A stretch of DNA of 64,000 nucleotides from Schistocerca nitens (lineage: Eukaryota; Arthropoda; Insecta; Orthoptera; Acrididae). Position 1 is the stretch's first letter; every line of letters starts with the position of its first letter. This document shows positions 33,974-44,865 of this stretch, one piece after another. The DNA lies in contig NC_064614.1 in the NCBI RefSeq assembly GCF_023898315.1, positions 497,318,109 through 497,382,108 of the forward strand, given 5' to 3'. The notes beneath the pieces were generated by a model. That model saw only the letters and a program-made list of their open reading frames with translations, did no database searches and was not told the DNA's origin. Made by a program: the position numbers and the translations under genes.

Positions 33974-35391
33974 TCCTGGAAATTGAAATAAGAACACCGT
34001 GAATTCATTGTCCCAGGAAGGGGAAACTTTATTGACACATTCCTGGGGTCAGATACATCACATGATCATACTGACAGAACCACAGGCACATAGACACAGG
34101 CAACAGAGCATGCACAATGTCGGCACTAGTACAGTGTATATCCACCTTTCGCAGCAATGCAGGCTGCTATTCTCCCATGGAGACGATCGTAGAGATGCTG
34201 GATGTAGTCCTGTGGAATGGCTTGCCATGCCATTTCCACCTGGCGCCTCAGTTGGACCAGCGTTCGTGCTGGACGTGCAGACCGCGTGAGACGACGCTTC
34301 ATCCAGTCCCAAACATGCTCAATGGGGGACAGATCCGGAGATCTTGCTGGCCAGGGTAGTTGACTTACACCTTCTAGAGCACGTTGGGTGGCACGGGATA
34401 CATGCGGACGTGCATTGTCCTGTTGGAACAGCACGTTCCCTTGCTGGTCTAGGAATGGTAGAACGATGGGTTCGATGACGGTTTGGATGTACCGTGCACT
34501 ATTCAGTGTCCCCTCGACGATCACCAGTGGTGTACGGCCAGTGTAGGAGATCGCTCCCCACACCATGATGCCGGGTGTTGGCCCTGTGTGCCTCGGCCGT
34601 ATGCAGTCCTGATTGTGGCGCTCACCTGCACGGCGCCAAACACGCATACGACCATCATTGGCACCAAGGCAGAAGCGACTCTCATCGCTGAAGATGACAC
34701 GTCTCCATTCGTCCCTCCATTCACGCCTGTCGCGACACCACTGGAGGCGGGCTGCACGATGTTGGGGCGTGAGCGGAAGACGGCCTAACGGTGTGCGGGA
34801 CCGTAGCCCAGCTTCATGGAGACGGTTGCGAATGGTCCTCGCCGATACCCCAGGAGCAACAATGTCCCTAATTTGCTGGTAAGTGGCGGTGCGGTCCCCT
34901 ACGGCACTGCGTAGGATCCTACGGTCTTGGCGTGCATCCGTGCGTCGCTGCGGTCCGGTCCCAGGTCAACGGGCACGTGCACCTTCCGCCGACCACTGGC
35001 GACAACATCGATGTACTGTGGAGACCTCACGCCCCACGTGTTGAGCAAGTCGGCGGTACGTCACCCGGCCTCCCGCATGCCCACTATACGCCCTCGCTCA
35101 AAGTCCGTCAACTGCACATACGGTTCACGTCCACGCTGTCGCGGCATGCTACCAGTGTTAAAGACTGCGATGGAGCTCCGTATGCCACGGCAAACTGGCT
35201 GACACTGACGGCGGCGGTGCACAAATGCTGCGCAGCTAGCGCCATTCGACGGCCAACACCGCAGTTCCTGGTGTGTCCGCTGTGCCGTGCATGTGATCAT
35301 TGTTTGTACAGCCCTCTCGCAGTGTCCGGAGCAAGTATGGTGGGTCTGACACACCGCTGTCAATGTGTTCTTTTTTCCATTTCCAGGAGTG
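33971..35391 (-). mobile_element. Tc1-like transposon, copy 2, inside the Polinton
   Basis: This is a second copy of the element at 14597-16019, in the opposite orientation and the same size within 2 bp. Both ends carry the ACTCCTGGAAATTG/TCCATTTCCAGGAGTG termini and TA flanks (33969-33970 and 35392-35393). It landed in a TA microsatellite in the spacer between the convergent gene blocks of the Polinton. Confidence 0.92.
34126..35152 (-). pseudogene. Tc1-like transposase copy 2, broken
   Basis: The start MPRQRGREPYVQLTDFERG (ATG at about 35150) is intact. A one-base deletion near 35063 shifts the frame after MREAG. A CpG-type TGA occurs near 34966, where copy 1 has CGA. From there to 34126 the catalytic part is open, with VIFSDESRF, QQDNARPH and SPIEHVWDWM. 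The spacing between the second aspartate and the glutamate is again 32 residues, so this is a family trait. Ends GGYTLY as in copy 1. Confidence 0.88.
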
Positions 35392-35458
35392 TACATAAGC
35401 ACCATTTGCTGAAAAAAATAGATAAATAAATACAAAAATTATTTCTTTATATATGGTG

Positions 35459-35516
<58 letters not shown>

Positions 35517-35640
35517 CCACCACATTCACACACTTATTCTCTCTATCTCTAAATCAGAGTCCCCCAACCCTACTTTCGCTTCAAGTAAGTAGTGTGAGTA
35601 TGGTAGGGTTTCCACCCCATCCTCACATTGACTCTTTTAT
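35392..35640. repeat. TA microsatellite and duplicated spacer unit
   Basis: A TGGTGCTTATATA start, a TA tract (35460-35513) and an ACCCCACCACATT end repeat the arrangement left of the transposon at 33788-33917. It precedes the C-terminal end of the polymerase gene. Confidence 0.7.
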
Positions 35641-38600
35641 CGTCATGAGGAGACTATCTGACTTAAGACTGCAGTGCAGTGTACACTTCGTGAGCTCGCG
35701 ATCGAATACAAGTTTGCTGCACGTTGTGTGAAGGAATGCCTTGAACGCTGTGACCATACAGGCACTGCAAATAGTTATCAACCATGAGAGCGTGAGATGC
35801 CACACGTCTAACACCCTTGGCCCTCCTCTGGGTGCCCCTGTCTATTGTACGATACGCATACATTTTGGACCTCAATCCCACAAACTCTACAATCGGTAAA
35901 CCATTCGCCTCATCTTTCCTGAAACCGATAACCTTCTTGTTCTTAGGAACAATACCATAAGGATTATCGACCTCATAAGAAGACATGTCGAATTCTTTAC
36001 CGTGGCTCCTAATTACTTCATATGGATCTCAGTTCTTCATCCAAAAGATAAAGCTGTCTGTATCCATATAAAGCAACTTTGGTTCTACCAAAAGAGATCT
36101 CGCAGACTCGTAATGGAATCAGTATATGTAAAATTTGGAGATATCCAGTATGCACATCCCCAAATAAATAGGCTTCATAAACTCTACTGCAGTCTTCGAC
36201 ATCTCCACAGCAACAAAGTTTTCATTGAAGATGGTGCCATGCTTAAAATTTGGCCTGGCGATACACTTTCTCACGCCATAACGCCTTCCCATGCGGTTCT
36301 GATCAAAATATCGCGTTCTTTTCTTACATTCTGCATAGTTTTCCCGAAAATGGAATTGTTCATTAATTTATAAAATTCTTTTTCAAAATCATTACTTGCG
36401 ACTGCCTTCTTTTCGGTATTTTGTTCAATATTCTCCTTCAACCAGGGGGATTGCTTGAAGTAGATAGCCTGGGTGATTCTAACAAGCTTCATCCCTAAGT
36501 TGAGGCACTGCTGGAGATTATGATAACTAATAATATACCTCTGCATATCTCCAACAGTAGCCAACAGTTTAGGGATGCTGCTTCCTCGCGGAATTTGTTG
36601 CTCCGGACATAACAGCAAGTCGCTTGTCTCTTCATGCAAATTGTTAGGATTTGTGATGTCTGCTTCAAGCACATACCCTACATCAGAATCGGCCGCAAGA
36701 CTCATTACTTTTCCACCTAATCCCTTCAATTACTTTTTGGGCACCCACCAAAACCCACCAAGCGGCAGTGGCTGCATCATGGCATGGCCGTATAAGTTGT
36801 TCACATCCAAGTACTTAAAGTAACTAATATCAACGGATGCATTAAACCTGACTCCCATCTGTGGGTTATTTGCCTTGGCATGCCTGTGAACACATTGACA
36901 AAGTCGCCCACGGATCCCGTATTCCAAAAATAGAAGCATTGCAGCATCAGTCAATAGTTCGATGCTGTGCCCTGTTTTTTATAGTATAGCGTCCCCGGAC
37001 AACCAAGGTGCTGTGTAATAAAAGGAGGGGTCCAGAGAGTACGTGGCCGTACATACACTCCGGAACTTTTCGAAAACATCTGCAAGCAAACGCACGTCTG
37101 TATCCATGTATAGTCTTGCATATTCTCCCAAATTGGGGATGTTGAATTCCCATCAGACATTCACGGCATGCTCATAATCTGCTTTAGTTACGGCATCACC
37201 TGTGAGAGTACTGGTAAATGCTGATATGTCGTGAAGCCTGGTTTCATTGAGTTTTGCCATACAATCAAGATACTCTTATGGGAAAACTCCTTTCCTAGTC
37301 GCAAGTTGGAACTTTTCCTTATTGGGAAATGCAGATCGAGTGATATGTATATCATACCGAGGTAAAGTTACAACAAGTTTCATGAGTGAAGTCTGCATAA
37401 AGTGTAAATAGTCAAGGAAGTGGAGTGTAATTATTGGCGTCATTCATTTTGAGATAGAAATGTACTTCTCAACACTTTCAGGCAGGACACTGACCTGATC
37501 ATTCTTCATACGGAGAATAGCCAAGTGTTCAACGATAAAATGAGCATCATACCCACTCAAATTATGAAACAAGACAGATATGTGCCATGGTAACTTATAC
37601 TTCAAATTGCATGCGTTATGAGCTACACCGCGGAACTTTCGTGTAAGATGGCAATGATCTCTACGAGGAGTTTCCGTTTTCCTATCTAACAGTAGACCAC
37701 AAATACGACATTTAACCGCCTTTTCATACAATTCATCATCTTCCTTTGATTTGGTCATGGGAATGTTGGTGCTGTAGAGCATATCAACTTCCCATGAAAG
37801 TTTTCAAGCTCAGTTAGGAGCCAAACCACAAGATTGTCCCCGACATAGGACTCGTAGTGGTTAAGTTTAGAATCATACCCACATACAACTTGGAATGCTG
37901 CCACATCAGGTATGTGTTTTTTTGTGAAGATTGTATGTAAGGCTAAGGGATTCCCATCACAATGAGTAATAGGAGCCAGCAGGCATTCAAAGTCGGCGTA
38001 CACTACAAAAGGGCATCACTGCTGGTGGTGAGCATTTTGAAATTTAATGAAGTTATTTTCCTCTGTGGGCATAATAACAAGTATCAGGTCCTTGGAAGCA
38101 CAATCTAATAGATGTATCACTAATAAATCGTTTGATGAAAAATAATTCAGACACCACAAACAAATAAGCTTTAGACGATGACTAGTTGTTAGTTGGGAGG
38201 AAAGGAGTTGGGACATGTCTTTGATTCAAACTTAGTGACAATTATCACCTTCAGAGAAGAGCATCAAGTCTACATGCAGCTCTTGCTCACCTTCAAATTT
38301 TGAGAAATGGAGGGGGCCGACGACTGTGTGCTTGTCTTGCTCATATGACTTGGTTTTTTTCTCCAGCCCATAAACGTGAACCGATATTCCAATATTCTGC
38401 ACCTCCAATTTAGGTATGTCCTGGATCTTTACGGGGAACTCTATACCATCAAAGTTATAAGATGTCTTAATATCATGGACTTTGTAGCTGTTCGGACACT
38501 GCACATGTTTCTTGTAATTTCTCTCACAAGCCAGGATTGACCATGCAAAACAAGTATTATCATACCGATTTTCGACATTAATTCATGCCTTCTTGTTTGA

Positions 38601-38870
38601 AATATCTTTAGGGAGTTTAATATAACTAGACCCTCTATTTACCGGATCATAGTCATGTGTATAGATTTCAAGGTGTGGTATATGACTGAGTGCTTTAGTG
38701 GACCTGCATACTTCCATCTCAGAAAATCGGGCCACAATAGCGCTCAAGGTGGATTCAGGATACCACACAGCAATGGAAGTGCTCCGAGAAATAACGCCAT
38801 TATCACCCCATATATAGAGCAGAGTTGTAGCCTCTACATTACCTGGATGTTTAGGTGGGTGATTCAACTC
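35640..38870 (-). pseudogene. Polinton protein-primed DNA polymerase B (fossil)
   Basis: Minus-strand parts in order are an N-terminal region (38867-38232), the exonuclease start (MYADFECLLAP, near 38000), a cysteine/histidine block with RDHCHLTRKFRGVAHNACNL and FHNLSGYDAH (37782-37444), the palm motif YLDVNNLYGHAM (near 36800), and KQSPWLKENI with FYKLMNNSIFGKTMQN (near 36400). The C-terminal FRKDEANGLPIVEFVGL block is near 35900. This is the family B, protein-primed polymerase that defines Polintons. It would replicate the element DNA. It is broken in several places. Confidence 0.92.
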
Positions 38871-38889
38871 ACAGCATAGTACTGCACTG

Positions 38890-39620
38890 CATTTAGTGGC
38901 GTGAAATCTCGGATCGTCTAGGACTGAGGAGCTCAGTCCCCAAGACAGGGAGACGTGCTTCCCAAATCTTGATAGTGTCGCGATACCTCACTCCCACATT
39001 TTCAACCCTTGTGAATGAGATGCACCCCTCAAAATTCCTAGCAACTGCTGAGTATTCTAGAGGGGTCATTATACCATTATTCTGATGTCCTTCACTATCA
39101 ATAGGATGGGGGAGAGCACTACTCCTAGCCATAGGATAATAAATATTACTATTACTACTACTACAACTAGGAGTCCACCTCGTCAATGATGGGGCTGGTG
39201 AGGATGCGTCAGCTGTAGGGAGGGGTATGCGCCTTGGTATACACATCTTTCATTGACGGCGAGGACGTGATGGCTGAGGAGGAGGCAGTGTGGAATAAGA
39301 CCACTGCAAGCAGTCTGATTGCTGCAGCCCTAAACCCCTAGCCTGAGGGAGGGCAGTCCATGGACACCAGAGCAATACTGCACCAGTCGCAGCAGCTGGG
39401 GTGGGACCCAGGGCAGCAGTGGGGGCAGCTGCAGTAGCCACTTCCCAGTGAGAGCAGCCTGGGCTTTGTGCAGGTGCAGGTTGAGCGTAGCAGATGACAC
39501 TGGCTCTTTTTGTATGACTTGCCCCACCATCACTTACCCCGCAGCCACTTGCAGAGGCACTTGCAGCCTCCTGCTACCTCTGACGAGCAGGCAACAAAGG
39601 GATGTGAGCTGTTGACGCAT
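38890..39620 (-). pseudogene. Polinton gene upstream of the polymerase (fossil, unassigned)
   Basis: One stretch at 39246-38893 is Ser/Pro-rich at its start and then reads TPLEYSAVARNFEGCISF. Another at 39533-39250 is Pro/Gln/Leu-rich. I do not recognise a domain. They may form the N-terminal extension of the polymerase gene or a separate gene. Confidence 0.4.
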
Positions 39621-39829
39621 GACTGTGGGGACCTGCTCTCTCACAACCCTGCGTGCATCTGGGGAGGGTGCAGGAGTGCACATCATGTGCTGAGAAGGTG
39701 GTTTTGTAAAGACAGGACAGCGGCAATAATTAGTAAGATCGATATTATATTAGGAATAGAACACATGTTGATATAATAATAATAATAATGGTAAATACCT
39801 AATTCACCCTACCGCCAGGACAGAATCTC

Positions 39830-40560
39830 CTCCCAAATATCTGCATCGAATAGTACATCTTGTGCGAAGTTGGGTGTTGTATATCCCCACTCCTCGCCCA
39901 TTTCGTGCACCCACTCGGGAACTGGTGAGGAGGATGAACATGGACCTACAGACTCTGTAACATGAAGTGCATGAATTAAGCAAAGGAAGTTAATTAAACA
40001 AACATGCTCTAAAACAATAACTGAGCAAGGTTATGCCATCTACATCAGTTGTCTGTACATATAACCTGAAGTAGGATGCACAGACAGAATATCAATATAA
40101 GAAGATAAATAAATTCCAACTCACGGTTTTGAAATGATGATGAAGACTGTTGTTGTTCCTTCATCTCCCCCACGACCTTCGGATTTATTTCTCCTGAAAT
40201 GTCTAGCCCGAATGCTGCAACGAAAGGACTGAATATAGTGTAGGAGAGAGAGAGAAACAAAATTTGAACTAGATGAATACACATGAACTGAATCAATTTT
40301 CAGTTCGAAGTACAGAAGATCGATTACACATTAAAAAAATAATGACAACTTACGCTGGGTCTCAGAAAAGAGGCCACGTTTGAGCTTGGTGGAACTGTGA
40401 GCAATACTGTTTGCACTCCTCTTCATCTTTGCAGGGATAAAAGAAAGAGCGAACACACACACAAACGAACAAATGAACAATGCCACGAACAAGGGATGAG
40501 TGAGAAAAAAGACTAATGGAAAGTGGTTCCTTATATACATGTGATGATGTAGTATCACGT
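39830..40560 (-). other. Small minus-strand frames near the right end of the Polinton
   Basis: Three short frames lie at about 40430-40350, 40216-40128 and 39960-39830. They are bordered by GTAAGT/GTGAGT-like donors and AG acceptors. The first starts at an ATG near 40425 and the last ends in a stop near 39832. A small spliced gene is possible. I have not joined them. Confidence 0.35.
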
Positions 40561-41644
40561 GATCTCAGTGTGAACCAATGGGGGTTTAACATTTTGGGGA
40601 GTGGGGGGTTAGCTCACTAACACTCCTAGTGACTGAAAGCAGAACTAGCCAGATGCTTCCAGTACCTTGAGGAGACCCGAACCTATGATAATTTATATAC
40701 TTACAGCGAAAGAATTTGTACCATGAGTGAAGATGCTATTTGGAATACACACTGGATTATATTGAATTCAACCTTTGAATCTGAAGTCATTATGTGTATA
40801 TTACGAACTCATCTGAGGAGGATGCAATTAGATATATTCTTGATCAAGTTACTGTATCTCGCTCAAAGTATGCAAGCTTGGTGATGTTTTCGAATGTGAA
40901 TGCTACATACGTGTAATTCTAGGTTGCTGGTATTAAGACTAGTGTTTGTTACATTTAGACTAGCTTTGTAAACGCTGAAGCAAATCATTTAGAAAGTCTC
41001 GAGATGATAAAATGGTGATTTTTTTTTTAGTATTTAGGAATTGTGTACAGCAGAAAAGATGAAATTTGGGCTATTTTGGTAAACAGCTAATGTTAGGGCG
41101 TGAATTTTTATGCAGACAAGTTGAGACGTCAAGAACGCGGACGTTAAGTATTTCTGATGCAGTGTACAATTTTGGAGAGTTTGATGGGGTTCTTATTTTA
41201 GATAGCTATGTGACTTGAGAACTTTGTTAGATGCACGATGCATCAGCTACACATTGCATGTGTTCTGTTTGAATCGCTATTAGATTTCTATTGCATAATC
41301 TGTGATGTCAGTATGCACGTCACACACATATGTTGCGAGCGGTGGAACAAAATACGTATGCGGTCTATACGCTGTGAAGTCACTATGCACACACGGGCTA
41401 CAAATTTCACACAAGTACCATTAGAATCACGAACAGATTCCTACTGCATAACATGTGATGACAGTGTGCACGTCACACACATATATATGTCGCGAGTGGT
41501 GGAACAGTTTTTCTATAGCGTCTGCGAGGGTGAGTCACTCTGCAAATTGGTCTTCGATGGAGTGCAGTTATAGATAGGCATACCAGACGTGTCCCGTTAG
41601 AATAGCAGGAGAGAGAAAGCGGTAGAACAGTTGAGAGGGATTAT
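40561..41644. other. Polinton right sub-terminal region, no gene seen
   Basis: No recognisable coding sequence. Two related stretches near 41260-41340 and 41390-41490 share blocks such as TTGCATAA..TGTGATG and TATGCACG/TGTGCACGTCACACACATAT, indicating a local duplication. Confidence 0.4.
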
Positions 41645-42648
41645 AGTGCCCTCTGGCGGTGGTACTGTGTACTAGATCAATTGGGCTCTGGACCTCATGG
41701 CGAACACACCGGATGGCGGTAGTGGCTCAAATTGTTTAAATAAGGACTGGTGCATGATTTCGTTAGTTGATGATGAGCAAGCATGTTTGCAGAATCTTTT
41801 AGTGGTTCGCATATCTTTAGGCTGCATGACATGATCCCAAGCATGTCAGAACATATTTTTGTATCAGTGTAATAAATATACTCCATCCCTAAATAAATTG
41901 TCCCAAAATAAATAAAGTTCACTCCTACCTCTCTCCACCAGCCCAGTGCAGGCTGAGTCCTTTTCTCACCAATCCCTAGGAAGAGGTGGTAGTCAGATGA
42001 CTTAGATTAGTGTAGGTAACCCAAGTGTCCTTTCTTTCGCGCCATTTTCTTAACTTAGTAGAGATACACGAATTGACCTATATTCCCACCAAAATTCAAA
42101 ATTCAAACTTGGTGCCAGTTCCTGGGATGAGGTGGCAGTTGGGTGACTTAGGTTAGTGGAGGTAACCCAACCGCCTTTCTTTCCGGCCATTGTCTTCAGT
42201 TAGTAGAGGTTGCATTGTCCTGATGGCATTTGAACTTCCCACCTCGGGGTGGGGTGGGATGGGGTGGGGGTGGAGCTGTGCGGGATCAGCTGAGCTGCCT
42301 AAGTCGCTGCAGTCATGGGCTGTGCGGCTGATCCCGGCGGAGGTTCGAGTCCTCCCTCGAGCATGGGTATGTGTGTTTGTCTTTAGGATAATTTAAGTTA
42401 AGCAATGTGTAAGCTTAGGGACTGATGACCTTAGCAGTTAAGTCCCATAAGATTTCACACATTTTGGGGGGAGGGTGGCAGTGGGGCATGACAGGGGGCA
42501 TGGCACTTTCCCACCATCTTGGATAACAGTACTTTGGGCCAGAAACTGCCTTGGGGTTGGGTGACGTCATGACCGCCATCTTGGATGACGTCATCGCCGC
42601 CATTTTGGATAACAGTACTTTGGGCCAGCAACGCTTTGTCTCAATACT
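41645..42648 (-). repeat. Right terminal inverted repeat of the Polinton
   Basis: The repeat mirrors 22684-23480 over its whole length and ends AGTATTGAGACAAAGC on the minus strand. A SINE (42271-42465) interrupts it and accounts for most of the extra length. AGTATG follows at 42649-42654. Confidence 0.9.
42271..42465 (+). repeat. tRNA-derived SINE in the right Polinton repeat
   Basis: The head has GTCATGGGCTGTGCGG and a B-box GGTTCGAGTCC. The body contains TTTAGGATAATTTAAG, AGGGACTGATGACC and GTTAAGTCCCATAAG, ending near ACACATTTT. The left Polinton repeat lacks it at the same place. The AGGGACTGATGACC module is shared with the SINEs at 13612, 46513 and 54689, but the head differs. Confidence 0.85.
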
Positions 42649-42654
42649 AGTATG
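42649..42654. repeat. Right target duplication of the Polinton (AGTATG)
   Basis: Exact copy of 22678-22683. It marks the second edge of the insertion. Confidence 0.9.
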
Positions 42655-42965
42655 GACACCGTATCGCTAGATTACCCCATACTATTGCCGTTACAACCCA
42701 ATCGATCTGGTATTGGCTCAGGTGAAAGCATATATTGCGGAAAATAACAATACATTCAAAATTGCAGATGTTGAGAGAATTACACATTAGGCAATAGACA
42801 GCATCTCAACATCTGCATGGGCAGCTTGCGTAAGACACGCAAGATGAAGATTACAACAGGGAAATTGGCAGGGACATGGTTATGGAACCATTTGTCATAA
42901 ATCTGTCTGAGTCTGATTCATGTATGTTGGACAGCAAAGATGATAGCGTGGATTTCTCGCTGTGA
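42655..42965 (+). pseudogene. IS630/Tc1-mariner-type DDE transposase, 3' part
   Basis: This continues the gene broken at 22677. After the duplication it reads GHRIARLP, then (after a frameshift near 42690) RYNPIDLVLAQVKAYIAEN and FKIADVERIT, then a C-terminal acidic tail ending in TGA at 42963-42965. NPID-LVLAQV is the place of the third catalytic acidic residue, usually NPIE-LIWAQV. Stops and frame changes show that it is not functional even apart from the Polinton. Confidence 0.8.
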
Positions 42966-43536
42966 AGTATGTAAGTACCAATTACTGCTACTTATGACTT
43001 TGTGTGACTGTGCCTGCAGCAGCATAAAAAATTATTAGTAGCTCAAGTTTCATATTTGACCTCTTAACGCCATTTTCTTCATAAAACATATTTCGTTCAA
43101 CTAAGTACACATACTATAACGCACAATGAATGAAAATTAGCTTTTAGTAACACATTAAACGACCTGTTTCTGATATCCTTATGGTCACAAATTATTAAAT
43201 CTCGAAAATGTTTTAAATGTATTCAATCACTGCAGGTGCGTAATGTAAGCACTGCAAAACTTCGATTGATTAACGAAATAAATTGCTGTCATTCAAAAGA
43301 TGGAACATTAAAAATTGACAGTATTTAAAGAAAGAATGAAGCTACATCATGATTACTGACAAAATAGAGTGTGTATCATCTTGAGATTGAAGCTCTTCCG
43401 TCTGTGTTTACAAATAAACTGTACTTTTGGAAGGGATCTGCCTTGAGCAAAACACTATTGTTTCTTTTTGTGCTAATACCCAGAGACATTTCGTTGAGGT
43501 TTCGGCATCATCGCTGGGCTTTCATTTGGTTTCTGT
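42966..43536. other. No feature recognised
   Basis: AT-rich sequence between the DDE transposase end and the mariner. Nothing was recognised. Confidence 0.4.
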
Positions 43537-43538
43537 TA

Positions 43539-44863
43539 TGCGAGTGGGGGCCCAAAAGTAACCGGAATCATAATACTGCACATAGTGTACTTGTAGAACC
43601 AGGTTGCGCCGCCAGAGGGTTGTAGTAGGAGCTCTGCTGAGTTATTCTGCCACGTGGCGTCACCCAACAGTGAGAAGTGTGGTTTCTTTGGCAGTTCTTT
43701 GAGTGTGTGTACAGTTCAGACGTGAAACGATGAAATGGATAGTTCTTACGAACAACATGCAGTAGTGAAGTTTTGTTTCTTGCTCGGCAAGAACGCAGAA
43801 GAAACTGTTGCAATCATTCAGACACCCTACAAAGACCATGCTTTTAGTAAAACGCAAGTGTACAAATGGTTTTCTCGGTTTGAAAAGGGAGTAATGGTGG
43901 TTGACGATCAGCCCCGTTCTGGTCGACCTTCAACTGTTCGAAGAGAAGACAACATCGACAAAATCCGTGATCTCATCAGTGAAGATCGGCGCAGGACAAT
44001 CGACCAACTCGAGAACTTGTCCAGGTTGTCCTGGAGCTCAATTCAGCGCATCTTGACCAACATTTGGGGATGCGAAGAGTGGCAGCAAAATTCGTGCTGA
44101 AGATTCTTACCGGAGAACAATGGGATCGTCATGTTCAATCCTGTCTCGAAATGAAGGACGCGCTCAAAGATGATCCGCATTTTTTCAACAAAATCATTAC
44201 AGGTGATGAGTCATGGTGCTATGGGTACGATCCAGAAAGTAAACAACAGTCACCACAATGGAAGTCACCTGGCTCAACTCGACCAAAAAATGCTCGACAA
44301 GTGAAATCGAATGTGGAAAGGATGTTGGTCTGTTTTTCTGACATCAAAGGGATCGTACACTCCGAACTTTTCCCTGAAAACCAGACAGTAAACCAACAAT
44401 TCTATCTGGCGGTTATGAAACGGCTTCACAGAAGTTTGTCGCGAAAACGTCCGGCTTTGTGGGATTCTGGCGTGTGGTTCCTGCATCACGACAACGCTCC
44501 CGCGCACACGGCTCTCAGCGTTCGTGAGTTTTTGGCCTCAACGAAGACGACTACCTTGACCATCGTGCCCTATTCGCCGGATTTAGCATCCTCGGACTTC
44601 TTCCTATTCCCGAGAATGAAAAGAGACTTGAGAGGAAAGCGTTTTGCGGATGTGGAAGACTTAAAACGCAATGTCATGAAAGTGCTAGCAGGTATCAAAG
44701 AGGACGAATTTAAAAGGTGCTTCGAACACTGGAATGAACGTTTGGACAAGTGTATTAATGCTAATGGAGAGTACTTCGAAGGAGATTAAGGTTGAATTTG
44801 AAAACAATAAAGTATATGCTTTCTAGAAAGAAATTCCAGTTATTTTTGGGTCCCCCCCTCTTA
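43539..44863 (+). mobile_element. Mariner transposon, nearly whole
   Basis: The terminal repeats share GGGGG-CCCAAAAGTAACCGG on the left with GGGGGACCCAAAAATAACTGG on the right (other strand). TA lies outside both (43537-43538 and 44864-44865). The length is 1325 bp, normal for mariner. The transposase fills 43735-44789, and AATAAA lies near 44807. This family is different from the mariner at 10148. Confidence 0.9.
43735..44789 (+). pseudogene. Mariner DD34D transposase, one frameshift
   Basis: Frame 1 (43735-44068) holds the two helix-turn-helix units (KTQVYKWFSRFEKG and RRTIDQLENLS). Frame 2 (44064-44789) begins LGMRRVAAKFV and holds ITGDESWCYGYDPE (first aspartate), FLHHDNAPAH (second) and YSPDLASSDFFLFP (third). 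Thirty-four residues lie between the last two aspartates, giving DD34D. The frame ends ANGEYFEGD, the usual mariner terminus. One missing base in the run near 44062-44068 separates the frames. The rest is open over about 350 codons, so inactivation looks recent compared with most elements here. Confidence 0.9.
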
Positions 44864-44865
44864 TA

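Larger units (their letters stand above)
22684..42648. mobile_element. Polinton/Maverick, ~20 kb, broken
   Basis: A fossil Polinton has both ends preserved. It has long terminal inverted repeats (22684-23480 and 41645-42648), 6-bp target duplications (AGTATG) and a length of 19,965 bp, within the usual family range. Plus-strand parts are an unassigned gene, packaging ATPase, an unassigned conserved gene, integrase with chromodomain, PLA2-like region, adenovirus-like protease, minor capsid and major capsid. Minus-strand parts are protein-primed DNA polymerase B and small unassigned genes. It interrupts a DDE transposase gene. Later arrivals inside it are an RLE-type LINE, a Tc1-like element and a SINE. 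It is broken in well over ten places. By eye the two terminal repeats differ at perhaps 15 % of sites, so it is old. Confidence 0.95.

Noticed and set aside
33576-34002. Open frames of Thr/His or Ile/Tyr repeats
   Set aside because: They are translations of CA and TA microsatellites, not genes.
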